Positions 1 through 9,200 of a stretch of DNA of 64,000 nt are shown piece by piece (within the stretch, counting starts at the first letter, position 1; every line of letters starts with the position of its first letter). The notes under the pieces are model-generated. The model had not been told where the DNA came from, did no database searches, and worked only from the letters and a program-made list of their open reading frames with translations. Location of the stretch: positions 3,100,001 to 3,164,000 of the forward strand of contig CAWAHD010000005.1 of assembly GCA_963781785.1 (NCBI GenBank), read 5' to 3'. Source of the stretch: CAWAHD01 sp963781785. Lineage in GTDB: Bacteria > Planctomycetota > Planctomycetia > Isosphaerales > Isosphaeraceae. The position numbers were made by a program, and so were the translations under genes.

Positions 1-365
1 TGGACCGCGAGGGCGGACGGACCGAACGTGTTGTCGCCGACGATCGAGAGAGCGATGACACCGTTGCCGTAACCCGCGCTCTCGGTGGCCAGATCGGAAG
101 CAAACTCGATCGTGCCGCCGCCGTCGGCGGTCGCATTGTCGATCGCGTCCCGCAGCGTGACGGTCGTGGTGGGGGAGTTGTCGACCTGATCCAGCAGGCT
201 GTTGACCATGAAGGTCGTCGCGAGCAGCCTGCGTTCCTCGAGCAAGTCGAGGGTGGGGCGCATGCGCCGGGCCGCCGACCGTCGCAATGCGATCGGTCCG
301 CGCCGGCGGTGGAGTTGCCCGGCCATGCGGCCAAAGCGACAGACAGGTTGGTTCGAAGCAGTCAT
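1..365 (-). CDS. LEPR-XLL-type surface protein, N-terminal part (copy A)
   Basis: The gene starts at the ATG at 363-365 and runs off the left edge, so only about 121 residues are visible. The start follows a GGAGG 9 nt upstream. The N-terminus is basic, then carries LDLLEERRLLATT, a variant of the LEPR-XLL motif of planctomycete secreted proteins, and a segment like TVTLRDAIDNA found before beta-helix repeats. It is clearly paralogous to the start of the protein at 6211-10446 (MTASNQ, LEER-x-LL/ML, LRDAI, GDxTxGPSAL). It lies 40 nt downstream of the TIGR03032 gene, so the two probably share a transcript. Role inferred: large exported surface or adhesin-like protein. Confidence 0.75.
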   Translation of the reverse strand, partial: MTASNQPVCRFGRMAGQLHRRRGPIALRRSAARRMRPTLDLLEERRLLATTFMVNSLLDQVDNSPTTTVTLRDAIDNATADGGGTIEFASDLATESAGYGNGVIALSIVGDNTFGPSALAV

Positions 366-405
366 GGTCGTCTTCCTCCAAAGGGTGAGTGAGTGAACGT
401 GTGAA

Positions 406-1530
406 TCAACAAGCGATGGTTTGGCGGGCCGGGAAGCGCACCGGAGGCGGCACGGTGTCCAGGGCCTCTGCCGGCACCACGAACGAATCGGCCAAGAGGC
501 CGGGGTTGTCATTGATGAGGTCAGGGAAACGGACGCCCGGGAGCACCTGCACGGCGAAGATCTCCTGCACCGCGTCCTCGAACTTCACGAAGGCCACCGT
601 TTGACCGGTCATGACGTTCAGCACCCAGACGCCGCACGAGCGCTCGTCGACCGGCCGGTCGGCGATGGGGATGCCACTGAAAGTGGCGCTTTCGCGAACC
701 TGCGAAAGCCCGACAAAGGCCAGGTCGCCCACGAAATCGAGCCCGCGGGTGAAGCCTGGCAACTCGGCCACGCGCTCGTAGCGCCGCGTCCACGGGTCGA
801 GGAAACCGACGCCGCCCGTGCCTGACTCCAAGAGCCACAGTTTTCCGTCATGCCAGCGCGGCGAATGCGGCATCGTCAGACCGGAGAGCAGCACCCGGCC
901 GGTCTCGACCTCGATCAGGACGCCGCCGTCCTTCTTTCCGGCGCGCCAGCCGCCTGGCGCATCGGTCTGTCCCAATGCCGTGACGAAGGCCGGACGGCCA
1001 TCGACCAGGCACATTCCGTTCAAATGGCAGCGGTCCTGCGGGGCGAGCTCCGTGATGAACGGCGGCCGCCACCGCGGCACGAAGCTGTGAATGCCGTCGA
1101 GCGTACAGAGACACGAGAACCGCGTGTTGACGAACCAGAGCTGATTGCCGGCGCCCCACGCCATCTCGTGGATCTGAATGTCCCCGGTTGAGTGACCGCG
1201 CCGCGGCAGGAAGCAGGCGTCGTGCCGGCCCTCGGGCTTGAGCCGGCGAGCGACGGCCGGGACGTTGTGGTATTCCCAGATCTCGATCGAAGTGCCAATC
1301 GCCAGCCGGTCGCCACCCAAGGCCAGTCCCATCGGCTTCTTGAACCCGCGGAAGTGCGTATTCAGCTTGCCAAGGTCGCCGCGAAGCATCACCAGCTTGC
1401 CCGCCTGGTAGGTCGTGACGAAGACCGTTAAGCCCAGCTCGTCGAGGATCGTCGGGAAACTTTTGGTGTGCACGCTCCGCAAGGGCGCGAGCGGTGTCTC
1501 CTGGGTTTCGGGCTCGGACACGGTGGTCAT
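406..1530 (-). CDS. TIGR03032 family protein (copy A)
   Basis: A 374-residue protein whose core (TTYQAGKLVMLR, FKKPMGLALGGDRLAIGT, HEMAWGAG, NTRFSCLCTLD, PHSPRWHDGKLWLLESGTG, LPGFTRGLDF) matches the uncharacterised TIGR03032 family, probably a beta-propeller-like fold. An upstream ATG at 1776 is open, but the start at 1530 is preferred: GGAGG sits 7 nt before it and the paralogue at 10487-11609 starts at the same residue. No signal peptide is seen. It precedes the surface-protein gene by 40 nt and is divergent from the sigma gene. Biochemical function is unknown. Confidence 0.85.
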   Translation of the reverse strand: MTTVSEPETQETPLAPLRSVHTKSFPTILDELGLTVFVTTYQAGKLVMLRGDLGKLNTHFRGFKKPMGLALGGDRLAIGTSIEIWEYHNVPAVARRLKPEGRHDACFLPRRGHSTGDIQIHEMAWGAGNQLWFVNTRFSCLCTLDGIHSFVPRWRPPFITELAPQDRCHLNGMCLVDGRPAFVTALGQTDAPGGWRAGKKDGGVLIEVETGRVLLSGLTMPHSPRWHDGKLWLLESGTGGVGFLDPWTRRYERVAELPGFTRGLDFVGDLAFVGLSQVRESATFSGIPIADRPVDERSCGVWVLNVMTGQTVAFVKFEDAVQEIFAVQVLPGVRFPDLINDNPGLLADSFVVPAEALDTVPPPVRFPARQTIAC

Positions 1531-1838
1531 ATCGATGCCTCCACAAATCACGTCAGGAAAGGAGATCGCCCGCCCATTGGCCCATCCAGGTTTCCAGCCG
1601 GTCGAACGTTTCGTGCTGGTTGCCAATACGGGCCGAAGATCAGGATCCTCCGACCCCCTCGGTCCAGATTCTTTGTCTTTCGTGACCGACCGGTCGTCCG
1701 GAAAGCTATCAACAGGATGTTCCTTCGAGGATCGGCGATAACCGCACATGCCCGAAGATGCTCGACCCCGCAGCATTCATCCGTGCACTCCTCGATGATG
1801 GCAATCGGTTTCCAGTCCAATACTGACGAGGCCGCTTC
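1531..1838. promoter_or_regulatory. divergent intergenic region, copy A
   Basis: 308 bases between the minus-strand TIGR03032 gene and the plus-strand sigma gene; it should hold both promoters. A block at about 1648-1735 is conserved with about 11927-12010 in copy B, including the shared string GATTCTTTG, which lies exactly 172 nt before the sigma start in both copies. I cannot assign -35/-10 elements with confidence. Confidence 0.45.
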
Positions 1839-2507
1839 ATGGAATCTCTGCTCGAAATCGACGACCAGCTCGGAGAATCCGACCGCTCGGGCCGTACTGC
1901 AATCGCTCGCTTTTCTGATTCTCGAACGCGCCGAACGCTGCTTGAGCGACTGGTGCGATCCGGGAGTCAGAACCGGGCGGCCTGGTCGGAGTTCGTCGAG
2001 CGTTACGGGCGGCGGATCTTTGGCTGGTGCTTGCGATGGGGGCTCCAGGAGGCGGATGCCCTGGACATCAGCCAGATCGTGCTCCTGAAGCTGGCACAGC
2101 GGATGAAGGACTTTACGTACGACCCCGGGCGGAGCTTCCGATCGTGGCTGAAGACGATCACGCGCAATGCCTGGCAAGACTTCGTCGACAGCCCGCGGAC
2201 GGCCGCGATGGCGAGGGGGGGCGATATCGCCAGGGAGCGATTGGAATCGATCGCGGCGCACGACGACCTGACGCACAAGCTCGAGGAGCTCTATGACCTG
2301 GAGTTGCTCGACACGGCCATGCAGCGGGTCCGGCTCCGTGCAGCCCCTCGCACCTGGCGGGCCTTCTCGCTGACGGCCGTTGAAGGCATGCCGGCACCGG
2401 AGGTCGCCGCCCGGTTGGGGATGAAGATCGCCCGGGTCTACGCCGCCCGCAGCACGATCCAGCAGCGATTGCAGGAGGAATGCCGGAAACTTGAAAACTC
2501 GCACTGA
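1839..2507 (+). CDS. ECF-type RNA polymerase sigma factor (copy A)
   Basis: A 222-residue sigma-70 family protein. Region 2 is visible around residues 45-110 (WSEFVERYGRRIFGWCLR, DALDISQIVLLKL, RSFRSWLKTITRNAW) and region 4 around 165-215 (AFSLTAVEGMPAPEVAARL, MKIARVYAARSTIQQRLQEE). It should direct core polymerase to a specific promoter set. The receptor kinase with an anti-sigma-like finger begins 174 nt downstream, the arrangement typical of planctomycete ECF/kinase pairs, so the kinase probably controls it. The start has only a weak Shine-Dalgarno; it is supported by alignment with the copy at 12117. Confidence 0.9.
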   Translation: MESLLEIDDQLGESDRSGRTAIARFSDSRTRRTLLERLVRSGSQNRAAWSEFVERYGRRIFGWCLRWGLQEADALDISQIVLLKLAQRMKDFTYDPGRSFRSWLKTITRNAWQDFVDSPRTAAMARGGDIARERLESIAAHDDLTHKLEELYDLELLDTAMQRVRLRAAPRTWRAFSLTAVEGMPAPEVAARLGMKIARVYAARSTIQQRLQEECRKLENSH

Positions 2508-2681
2508 TGGGCCCGCCCAAGAAGCCGCACAGGCCGGCTGCCGCGTCCGATCCGTCCGATCCGATGCGGCGGCCGACGTGGCTCTTCAGGCCAGAATCCC
2601 TGATCCTCGACCCAAGCCGTTCTGCTGTGCCCGTTTGGCCGCGCTGGGCCCGCGGCCCCGTTCCCGAAGTGGCCCCGGGAA

Positions 2682-5600
2682 GTGAGCGAAACCATGCCCG
2701 ACTGCCTGCCGCGCTCAACCCTGGAACGCTTCCTCGCCGGAGCGCTCGACGACGGAGACGAAGAAGACGTTTGCACGCATGTCGAGGAGTGCCCCGTGTG
2801 CCAGGCCGAGCTGGACGAGCTTGTTGGCGCCACGGCGCCGAGACCGCGGCCCGCCGAGCTTGCCGCCATCCCGAGGCCTGAATTCGACTCCTCCTTCCTC
2901 GAACGCCTCGAACAGACCCTCTCGGACAGGGATTGGCATCGACCGCGCTGGACGGACCCGACATCCGGGCTCGACCGGTCCGCTGGACGAAATGGCCGCC
3001 TGCCCGGCGAGTCGCCGGGCGCGGTGCGAGGCTATGAGCTCATCGGCGAGCTCGGCCGCGGCGCGATGGGAGTCGTGTACAAGGCCTGGCAGCTCAACCT
3101 CGGGCGGCTGACGGCGCTCAAGATGATTCTGTCCGGCGAGCACGCGGGGCTGAACGACCGCGCCCGGTTCCGGGCCGAGGCCGAGGCGGCGGCGTCGCTG
3201 CGCCATCCCAATATTGTGCAGATCTACGAGACCGGCGAGGCGGGCGGGCTGCCGTATTTCTCGATGGAGTACATTGAAGGGCCGACGCTCAAGGAGTGGC
3301 TAGAGGGCACGCCAAAGTCTGCTCAGGCGGCGGCCGGCCTCCTCGATGCACTGGCCCGCGCCGTTGACTACGCCCACAAGAATGGCATCGTGCACCGGGA
3401 TCTGAAGCCGTCAAACGTTCTGCTCGATGCCGGCCTGGCGACGCCGGCCCGGTCCAGTCAGTCGAATGGAGATCTCAGGGCGCAGGGGCTCGTCCCGAGG
3501 ATCGCCGACTTCGGACTGGCCAAACGGATCGGCGACAGCCTGGGTACCCAGACTGGCCAGATGATGGGCACGCCCAGCTACATGTCGCCGGAGCAGCTCG
3601 CCGGCCAGGCCGAAGCCACCGGCCCGGGTGTGGACATCTACGCTCTCGGCTGCATCCTTTACGAGGCCCTGACCGGCCGGCCACCATTCCTCGATGCGTC
3701 GCTGGAGGCGCTGGCCGCCCGCGTGCGGCGCGAGGAGCCGGTCCCGCCCCGGCGGCTCCAGCCGCGATGTCCGCGCAACCTGGAGACGATCTGCCTGAAG
3801 TGCCTGGAGAAGGAGCCGGCCCGGCGATATGAGAGTGCCTTGGAGTTAGCCGACGACCTGGCAAGATTCCTGGCCGGAGAGTCGATCAGCGCGCAGGCGC
3901 CCTCGATCTTCGACCGGTCCGCCAGGTTCGCCCGGCGCAACCGGACGCTGGTCGGGGGCGTGGCGGGTGTCATGGCGGCGCTGGCCCTGGGGATCGCGAT
4001 GACGACGTTCATGGCCGCGCGCGAGGCGACGGCCCGGCGACTCGCCGTCCAGAGCGCGCAGCAAGCGGTCAAGAGCGCGCGGCAAGCGATCGAAAGCGCG
4101 CACCAGACCGAGGCCGCGCGGACGGCAGCGCTCCGCGAGGCCTATGAGGCGCGGCTGGCGGCCGCGCTGGCGGCGATGGGGCAAAACGACATCCGCGAGG
4201 CGGCGCGGCAGCTCGAATCGGCCCCGGTCGCCCTCCGGGGCTGGGAATGGCGGCATCTCCGCAGCCGGCTCGACCAGAGCCTTGCCGTCGTCGCGGGGCT
4301 TCCCGAGTTCAGAAGTATCGCCTTCTGTCCGCCTGGAGAGCGGCTTGCTGTGGCCGACGGCCGGGGATATTCGGTCTTGAGCGCTCTCAGCGGGCATCCC
4401 CTCGCCGCCCGCACGACCGACGGCCCGTGCCACCAGGTGTACGCCTTCGGGACCCGCTCGGGGCTGCGCTTCCTCCTCGATCAGTCGTCGGAGAACACCT
4501 CTTCGTTCACCCTCACCGACGGGGAAGGTGTTGCGCTGGGCCGGCCCATGATTTCGACGCCCCAGTGCGAGCGGTGCGGCGTTGCGATCGCGATGAGCCC
4601 CGACGGCCGACGGATCGCTTTCCAAAGCGCGGCTTACAGCGATTCACCGCTGATCGAGGTATTCGACGCCGCGACCGGAGACAGGACGACAACGTGCGGC
4701 GAACCTTTGAAAAACATGCTCCTGGGGCTCGACTTCAGCCCGGACGGCAGGCGGATCGCCGCGGCCCGCAGTGAGGATTCCCGGGTGCTGATCTTCGATG
4801 CCGACTCGGGGCAGAGCGTGGCGGCCCTTGCGGGTCATCACGCCATGATCCGTGGTGTGGATTATTCGCCAGACGGGCGTCGGCTGGCGTCGTGCGGCGA
4901 TGACCAGACGATTCGGGTGTGGGACATCACGACGGGAAAGGTGCTCCACACCCTCAAGGGCCATGTCGGTGGCGTCCATTGTGTCGCCTTCAGCCCCGAC
5001 GGCCGCCGGCTGGTCTCGGGGGGCGACGACAGCACGGTCCGGGTCTGGAGTGCCGATGGCGGGGACGCGGCGCTCATCCTGCGTGGCCATACTTCCACGG
5101 TAAACCACGTGGCCTTCAGCGACCTTGGGCGCACCATCGCCTCCGCCGCCCTGGACGGCACCGCTCGGCTCTGGGACGCGATGGCGCCGGACGATGCCTC
5201 CGTTTTGCGCGGGCACACGAACTACGTCTACCCGGTGGCGTTCAGTCCCGACGGCCGCCAGATTGCAACGGGTTCGTGGGATTGGACCGTCCGCCTGTGG
5301 GATGCGGCCACCGGCGCGACGATCCATACGTTGGAGGGGCATACCAACCCGCTCGGCGCGCTGGCATTCAGCCCCGACGGAACTCTCCTGGTCTCGTGGG
5401 GCAACGAGGGCACAATCCGGTTCTGGGACACAAAAACGGGCAAGGAGATTGGCCCGAGCCTCGTGCACCATGGCATGGATCATCGAGACTCGGTATACAG
5501 CCTGGTCATCACTCCGGACGGCAAGCGGATCGGGGCAGTCACCCAGGGAGGGGTTCGATTCTGGGACCTGGCGACACGCCGGGGGGTGGCGACGTTGCGC

Positions 5601-6140
5601 CTGCCGATAGAGGGCGTCCGGGTCGTCGCATTCAGCCCCGACGGCGGCCGCCTCGCGGCCGGAGGAGATGGCGCGAGCGTCGTCGTCGTCGACGCGATTT
5701 CCGGCGAGTTGCTGGCGGAGATATCCGGCTTCACGGGGCGGATCCAATCGCTCGCCTTCAGCCCCGACGGCCGCTACGTCCTGACGGCCGGCATGGACAG
5801 GGTGCTTCGCCTCTGGGACACGGAGACCGGCCGTTTGGTGAGAACGTTCGCCGGCCACAGCCTGGAGGTGCTCTCGGCTGTCTTTCATCCCGATGGAACG
5901 AGGATCGCCTCCGGCGGCCACGACCGGAGTATCCGGATCTGGGACACCGCCACGGGCGAGGAGCTGGTGCGATTGACGGGCCATACCTCGTACATCTTCT
6001 CGCTGGCGTTCAGCCCGGGCGGCGAGACACTGGTCTCCGGCTCGGGCGACTGCACGGTCCGCCTCTGGGACGAATTCCCTGTCGCTCGCCGCCTCGAGGC
6101 ACGGCGGGCAAACCAGAGTGCCGGCTCGCATGCACGCTGA
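2682..6140 (+). CDS. receptor Ser/Thr protein kinase with anti-sigma-like finger and WD40 repeats (copy A)
   Basis: A 1152-residue protein starting at GTG; copy B supports GTG because it lacks the later ATG. Order: an HxxxCxxC zinc-finger-like motif (H33, C37, C40) as in anti-sigma proteins; a protein kinase domain from about residue 118 (GELGRGAMGVVYKA), catalytic HRDLKPSN with H238 and D240, DFG at D276, and GTPSYMSPEQL; a single membrane segment near 420-445; an Ala-rich helical linker; then many WD40 repeats (FSPDGRRL...VRLWD) to the end. Kinase side cytoplasmic and propeller outside would be usual for this architecture. It follows the sigma gene and likely transmits a surface signal to it. 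The frame is fully open. Confidence 0.93.
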   Translation: MSETMPDCLPRSTLERFLAGALDDGDEEDVCTHVEECPVCQAELDELVGATAPRPRPAELAAIPRPEFDSSFLERLEQTLSDRDWHRPRWTDPTSGLDRSAGRNGRLPGESPGAVRGYELIGELGRGAMGVVYKAWQLNLGRLTALKMILSGEHAGLNDRARFRAEAEAAASLRHPNIVQIYETGEAGGLPYFSMEYIEGPTLKEWLEGTPKSAQAAAGLLDALARAVDYAHKNGIVHRDLKPSNVLLDAGLATPARSSQSNGDLRAQGLVPRIADFGLAKRIGDSLGTQTGQMMGTPSYMSPEQLAGQAEATGPGVDIYALGCILYEALTGRPPFLDASLEALAARVRREEPVPPRRLQPRCPRNLETICLKCLEKEPARRYESALELADDLARFLAGESISAQAPSIFDRSARFARRNRTLVGGVAGVMAALALGIAMTTFMAAREATARRLAVQSAQQAVKSARQAIESAHQTEAARTAALREAYEARLAAALAAMGQNDIREAARQLESAPVALRGWEWRHLRSRLDQSLAVVAGLPEFRSIAFCPPGERLAVADGRGYSVLSALSGHPLAARTTDGPCHQVYAFGTRSGLRFLLDQSSENTSSFTLTDGEGVALGRPMISTPQCERCGVAIAMSPDGRRIAFQSAAYSDSPLIEVFDAATGDRTTTCGEPLKNMLLGLDFSPDGRRIAAARSEDSRVLIFDADSGQSVAALAGHHAMIRGVDYSPDGRRLASCGDDQTIRVWDITTGKVLHTLKGHVGGVHCVAFSPDGRRLVSGGDDSTVRVWSADGGDAALILRGHTSTVNHVAFSDLGRTIASAALDGTARLWDAMAPDDASVLRGHTNYVYPVAFSPDGRQIATGSWDWTVRLWDAATGATIHTLEGHTNPLGALAFSPDGTLLVSWGNEGTIRFWDTKTGKEIGPSLVHHGMDHRDSVYSLVITPDGKRIGAVTQGGVRFWDLATRRGVATLRLPIEGVRVVAFSPDGGRLAAGGDGASVVVVDAISGELLAEISGFTGRIQSLAFSPDGRYVLTAGMDRVLRLWDTETGRLVRTFAGHSLEVLSAVFHPDGTRIASGGHDRSIRIWDTATGEELVRLTGHTSYIFSLAFSPGGETLVSGSGDCTVRLWDEFPVARRLEARRANQSAGSHAR

Positions 6141-6210
6141 TGATCCCATAATTGCGGACCTCCTGAAAACGGCGAGCAGAGTGGGCATGAGACTGGCTCC
6201 TCAAGCGGGA

Positions 6211-9200
6211 TCACCGCGGTTTTGTGTGATGGGCCGCGACGTGATGCACGACTTTTCGTCCGGGAAACCTGGCCGGGGCCTTTTTCGGAGGATCCGCCGG
6301 CCCCATGTACCGCTTGTCGAACTGCGCGATGTCGGTCTTGTCGATCACGGGCTTGCCGTCGTATTCGAAGTCACGCGCGTACGGTGACGCCGGGTTGGCC
6401 TCCGCCTCCAGGAAGTACACTTTGTCCAGCGAGTTCACCACGCCGTCGCCGCTCAAGTCGCCGAATAGGCGGTCAAACGTGTTCACATCGTTTGCTGTCA
6501 TCGGCGGGCCTGACAGGACGTGAACCTTCTTGTACCGCGTGATCAGCGTGTACTTCCCATCCGGCACCGAACCGCCGATCACGCCCGGCCCGCTGAACGT
6601 GATCACGTAGGTCATGCCGTCGGGCTGCGGTGCAATGTTCAGCTTGATCTGGCTCGGCTTGCCGTCCCTCAAAAGCTCGAACGCACCCGGCTCGACCGCC
6701 GTGGGCGAGGGGAAGGTGTAGGTCAGGCTCCTGACCATCGAATCCTGCGGGCTGCCGTCGTTGACCGTGAACCCGCTCACCGTCACGGAGAAGCCGGCCA
6801 GGCCGATGTTCCCGGCCGCGTCCGTCACCGTGACCGTGATGCCAAAGGTCCCCGCATTGGGAAAAACGTGGCTGATCGTGAAGGTCTGGTTCGCGTTCAA
6901 GGCCAGCGGATGGGAGCCGGTGCCGTCGCCGTATCGGACTGTCGCGGTCCAGGGACCGCTCCCGCTGACATCGGTGAATGACCCGTTCCGGGTGAACGTC
7001 GCTGCCTGCTGGACGGTCGCGCTGCCGCCGGCACTGACCAGAGGACCGGTCACGGTCAAGGTGAAGCTGGCAGTTCCCGTGAGGCCATCGTGATTGGTCA
7101 CCGAGACCGTTGGAGTGTAGGTACCCGCGCTGGCGTACGCGTAGCGGAGCGTGAACGTCTGGTTGGCGTTCAGTGTCAGCGGGTGAAGGCCGGTGCCGTC
7201 GCCGTACCGCACGGTTGCCGTCCAGGGACCGTCGCCAGGGGCATTGGTGAACGATCCGGTGCGGGTCAAGGCGGTGCTCTGGGGGATGGTCGCGTTACCT
7301 CCGACATTGACCAACGGGACCGCCGTCGCGGTCAAGGGCGCCGTCGTCACGCCCGTGCCGCCATAGGCGTCGGTGGCCGACAGGCCGATCGAGTACATCC
7401 CGGCTTCCGGCGGCGTGAATGTGATCGAATTGTTGCTGCTGGTCAGGAACGAGATCGATCCGGTCAGCAGACCCCCGCTGGTGATCTGTACCTTGTCGAT
7501 CGTGCCGACGAAGGGGAAGTAGCCGCCGGACGTATTCGGATAGCCGACCGTGTAGCCGGTGCCGAGCTGGTCGTACGTCATGTTCAGCGGGTTCGGGACG
7601 CCATTCAGCGTGGCGACCGGAGCTCCATCCAGGTACAACGACTGGGCGCTGCCGGTCTCGATCAGCTCCGCAGTGTGCTCCTGTCCGTCGTTGACCGGGG
7701 TGCTGCTGACCATCTGCCGGAAGCTGCCATCGAAGATCTCGGCGTAAAGCAGGCCGTTCGCGCCGACGTACAAGGCCGGCATGTAGGCATTGGGCGCGGT
7801 GCCGGCCGGCTGGTTCTGATACCCGAGGATGACACCGTCCGAGGTGGTCTGAAACGTCACGTCGATGGTCAGAGAGGCAGCGCCCGCGATCAGGCCCGAA
7901 GGCAAGGCCACCGGGTTCTTGCCGTCGAAGACAAGCTGCTGGCCAGCGACGACTGTCTGACCGGTGCCGCCACTGACCTCCCACACATCGTCAAACCCGG
8001 CTGCGGTCGCGGCCGTGCTCACGTCGGTGACGGACCCGGTGAGTGTCAGGGGCACGCCCGCGGACACGTTGCCCGAGGGCACGCCCATGATCGCGGGAAC
8101 TGGCGGCGTGTCCGTGATCGTCAGCGAGGTCGAGACGGTGTAGGGCTGTACCACGCCGTCGGAGACCTGGACGCTGATGACGTTTGGGAAGGTTCCGACT
8201 CCAACGTCGAGGCCAAGGGCCTGGATCTGGGCCCAGGTCAGCGTGGCCATTATGCCTGTGGCGGCATTGGCGTGGCCGTTAATCGTCCACGAGTAGCTCA
8301 GGGTCTTGCCGTACGGGTCGGTCGAGCCCGAGGCGTTGAGTGAGAGCGATTGGCCTTGGGCAATCGTGTAGGGCCCGCCGGTGACGACCGTAGGAGGAAC
8401 GGTGTTCGTCTCTGTGAAGGAGACCGGGCCGACGTCAGTGTTGTTGACCGCGGCTGCGGCGGTGACGGAGTACGAGCCGGCGTTGCCGTTGGCGGTTAAG
8501 GCCGGCGCGATGGCGATGCCGTTGGTGTTGGTGGCCACGCTGGCCGTAAGCCCCGTGGGGAATGACCCTCCGGGCAGATTGGGGTTGATCAAAACGCCCA
8601 ACGGGGCCGCGAAGATTACCGTCGCGCCGGCCGCCGGTTCGCCGTCGTCGAAAACTTGGACCTGCAAGGGCTGCGCCAGCGCCGTGTTGAGGTTGGCGCT
8701 CTGGCCCGAGCCGGCCACGAGCTGGATCGACGGGGGCTCTAGCTCGACGGCGCCCAGGTCGCTGCCGTCACCGTTGGGGGAATTGGCGACGTTAGGGTAC
8801 TCGTAAATGCGTGGCAGGCCGCGGGCATCGGTCGTCACTCCCAGGGCCGCGGAGTTGGCCCCCTGGTTGATGACGGGACTGCCAACCAGCGGGGCCATGG
8901 TCCGCGTCGGGCCGCCGTTGTTCTGGAGCGGGCCGAGCATGGGGTTGGCGGTGCTGATGAGGAATGGGCTGGTGGTGGGCGCTCCCGCCAAGGACATGAT
9001 CAGGTTGTTCGTGCCCAGCACCCCGGGGATGCCGGAATTGTTGCTGGCCGAGTGCAAGTCTTCGCTGGAGCCTTGGCTGTCGGCGAGGATGCTGTCGTTG
9101 AGAATGAGAACGGCTTCGCTGCCCACGCCGTCGGCAAGGTTGTAGATCTCGGCGCCGCCCTGGGCGGCGTAGTTCTGGACGAGGGTGCTGTAGTTGACGG

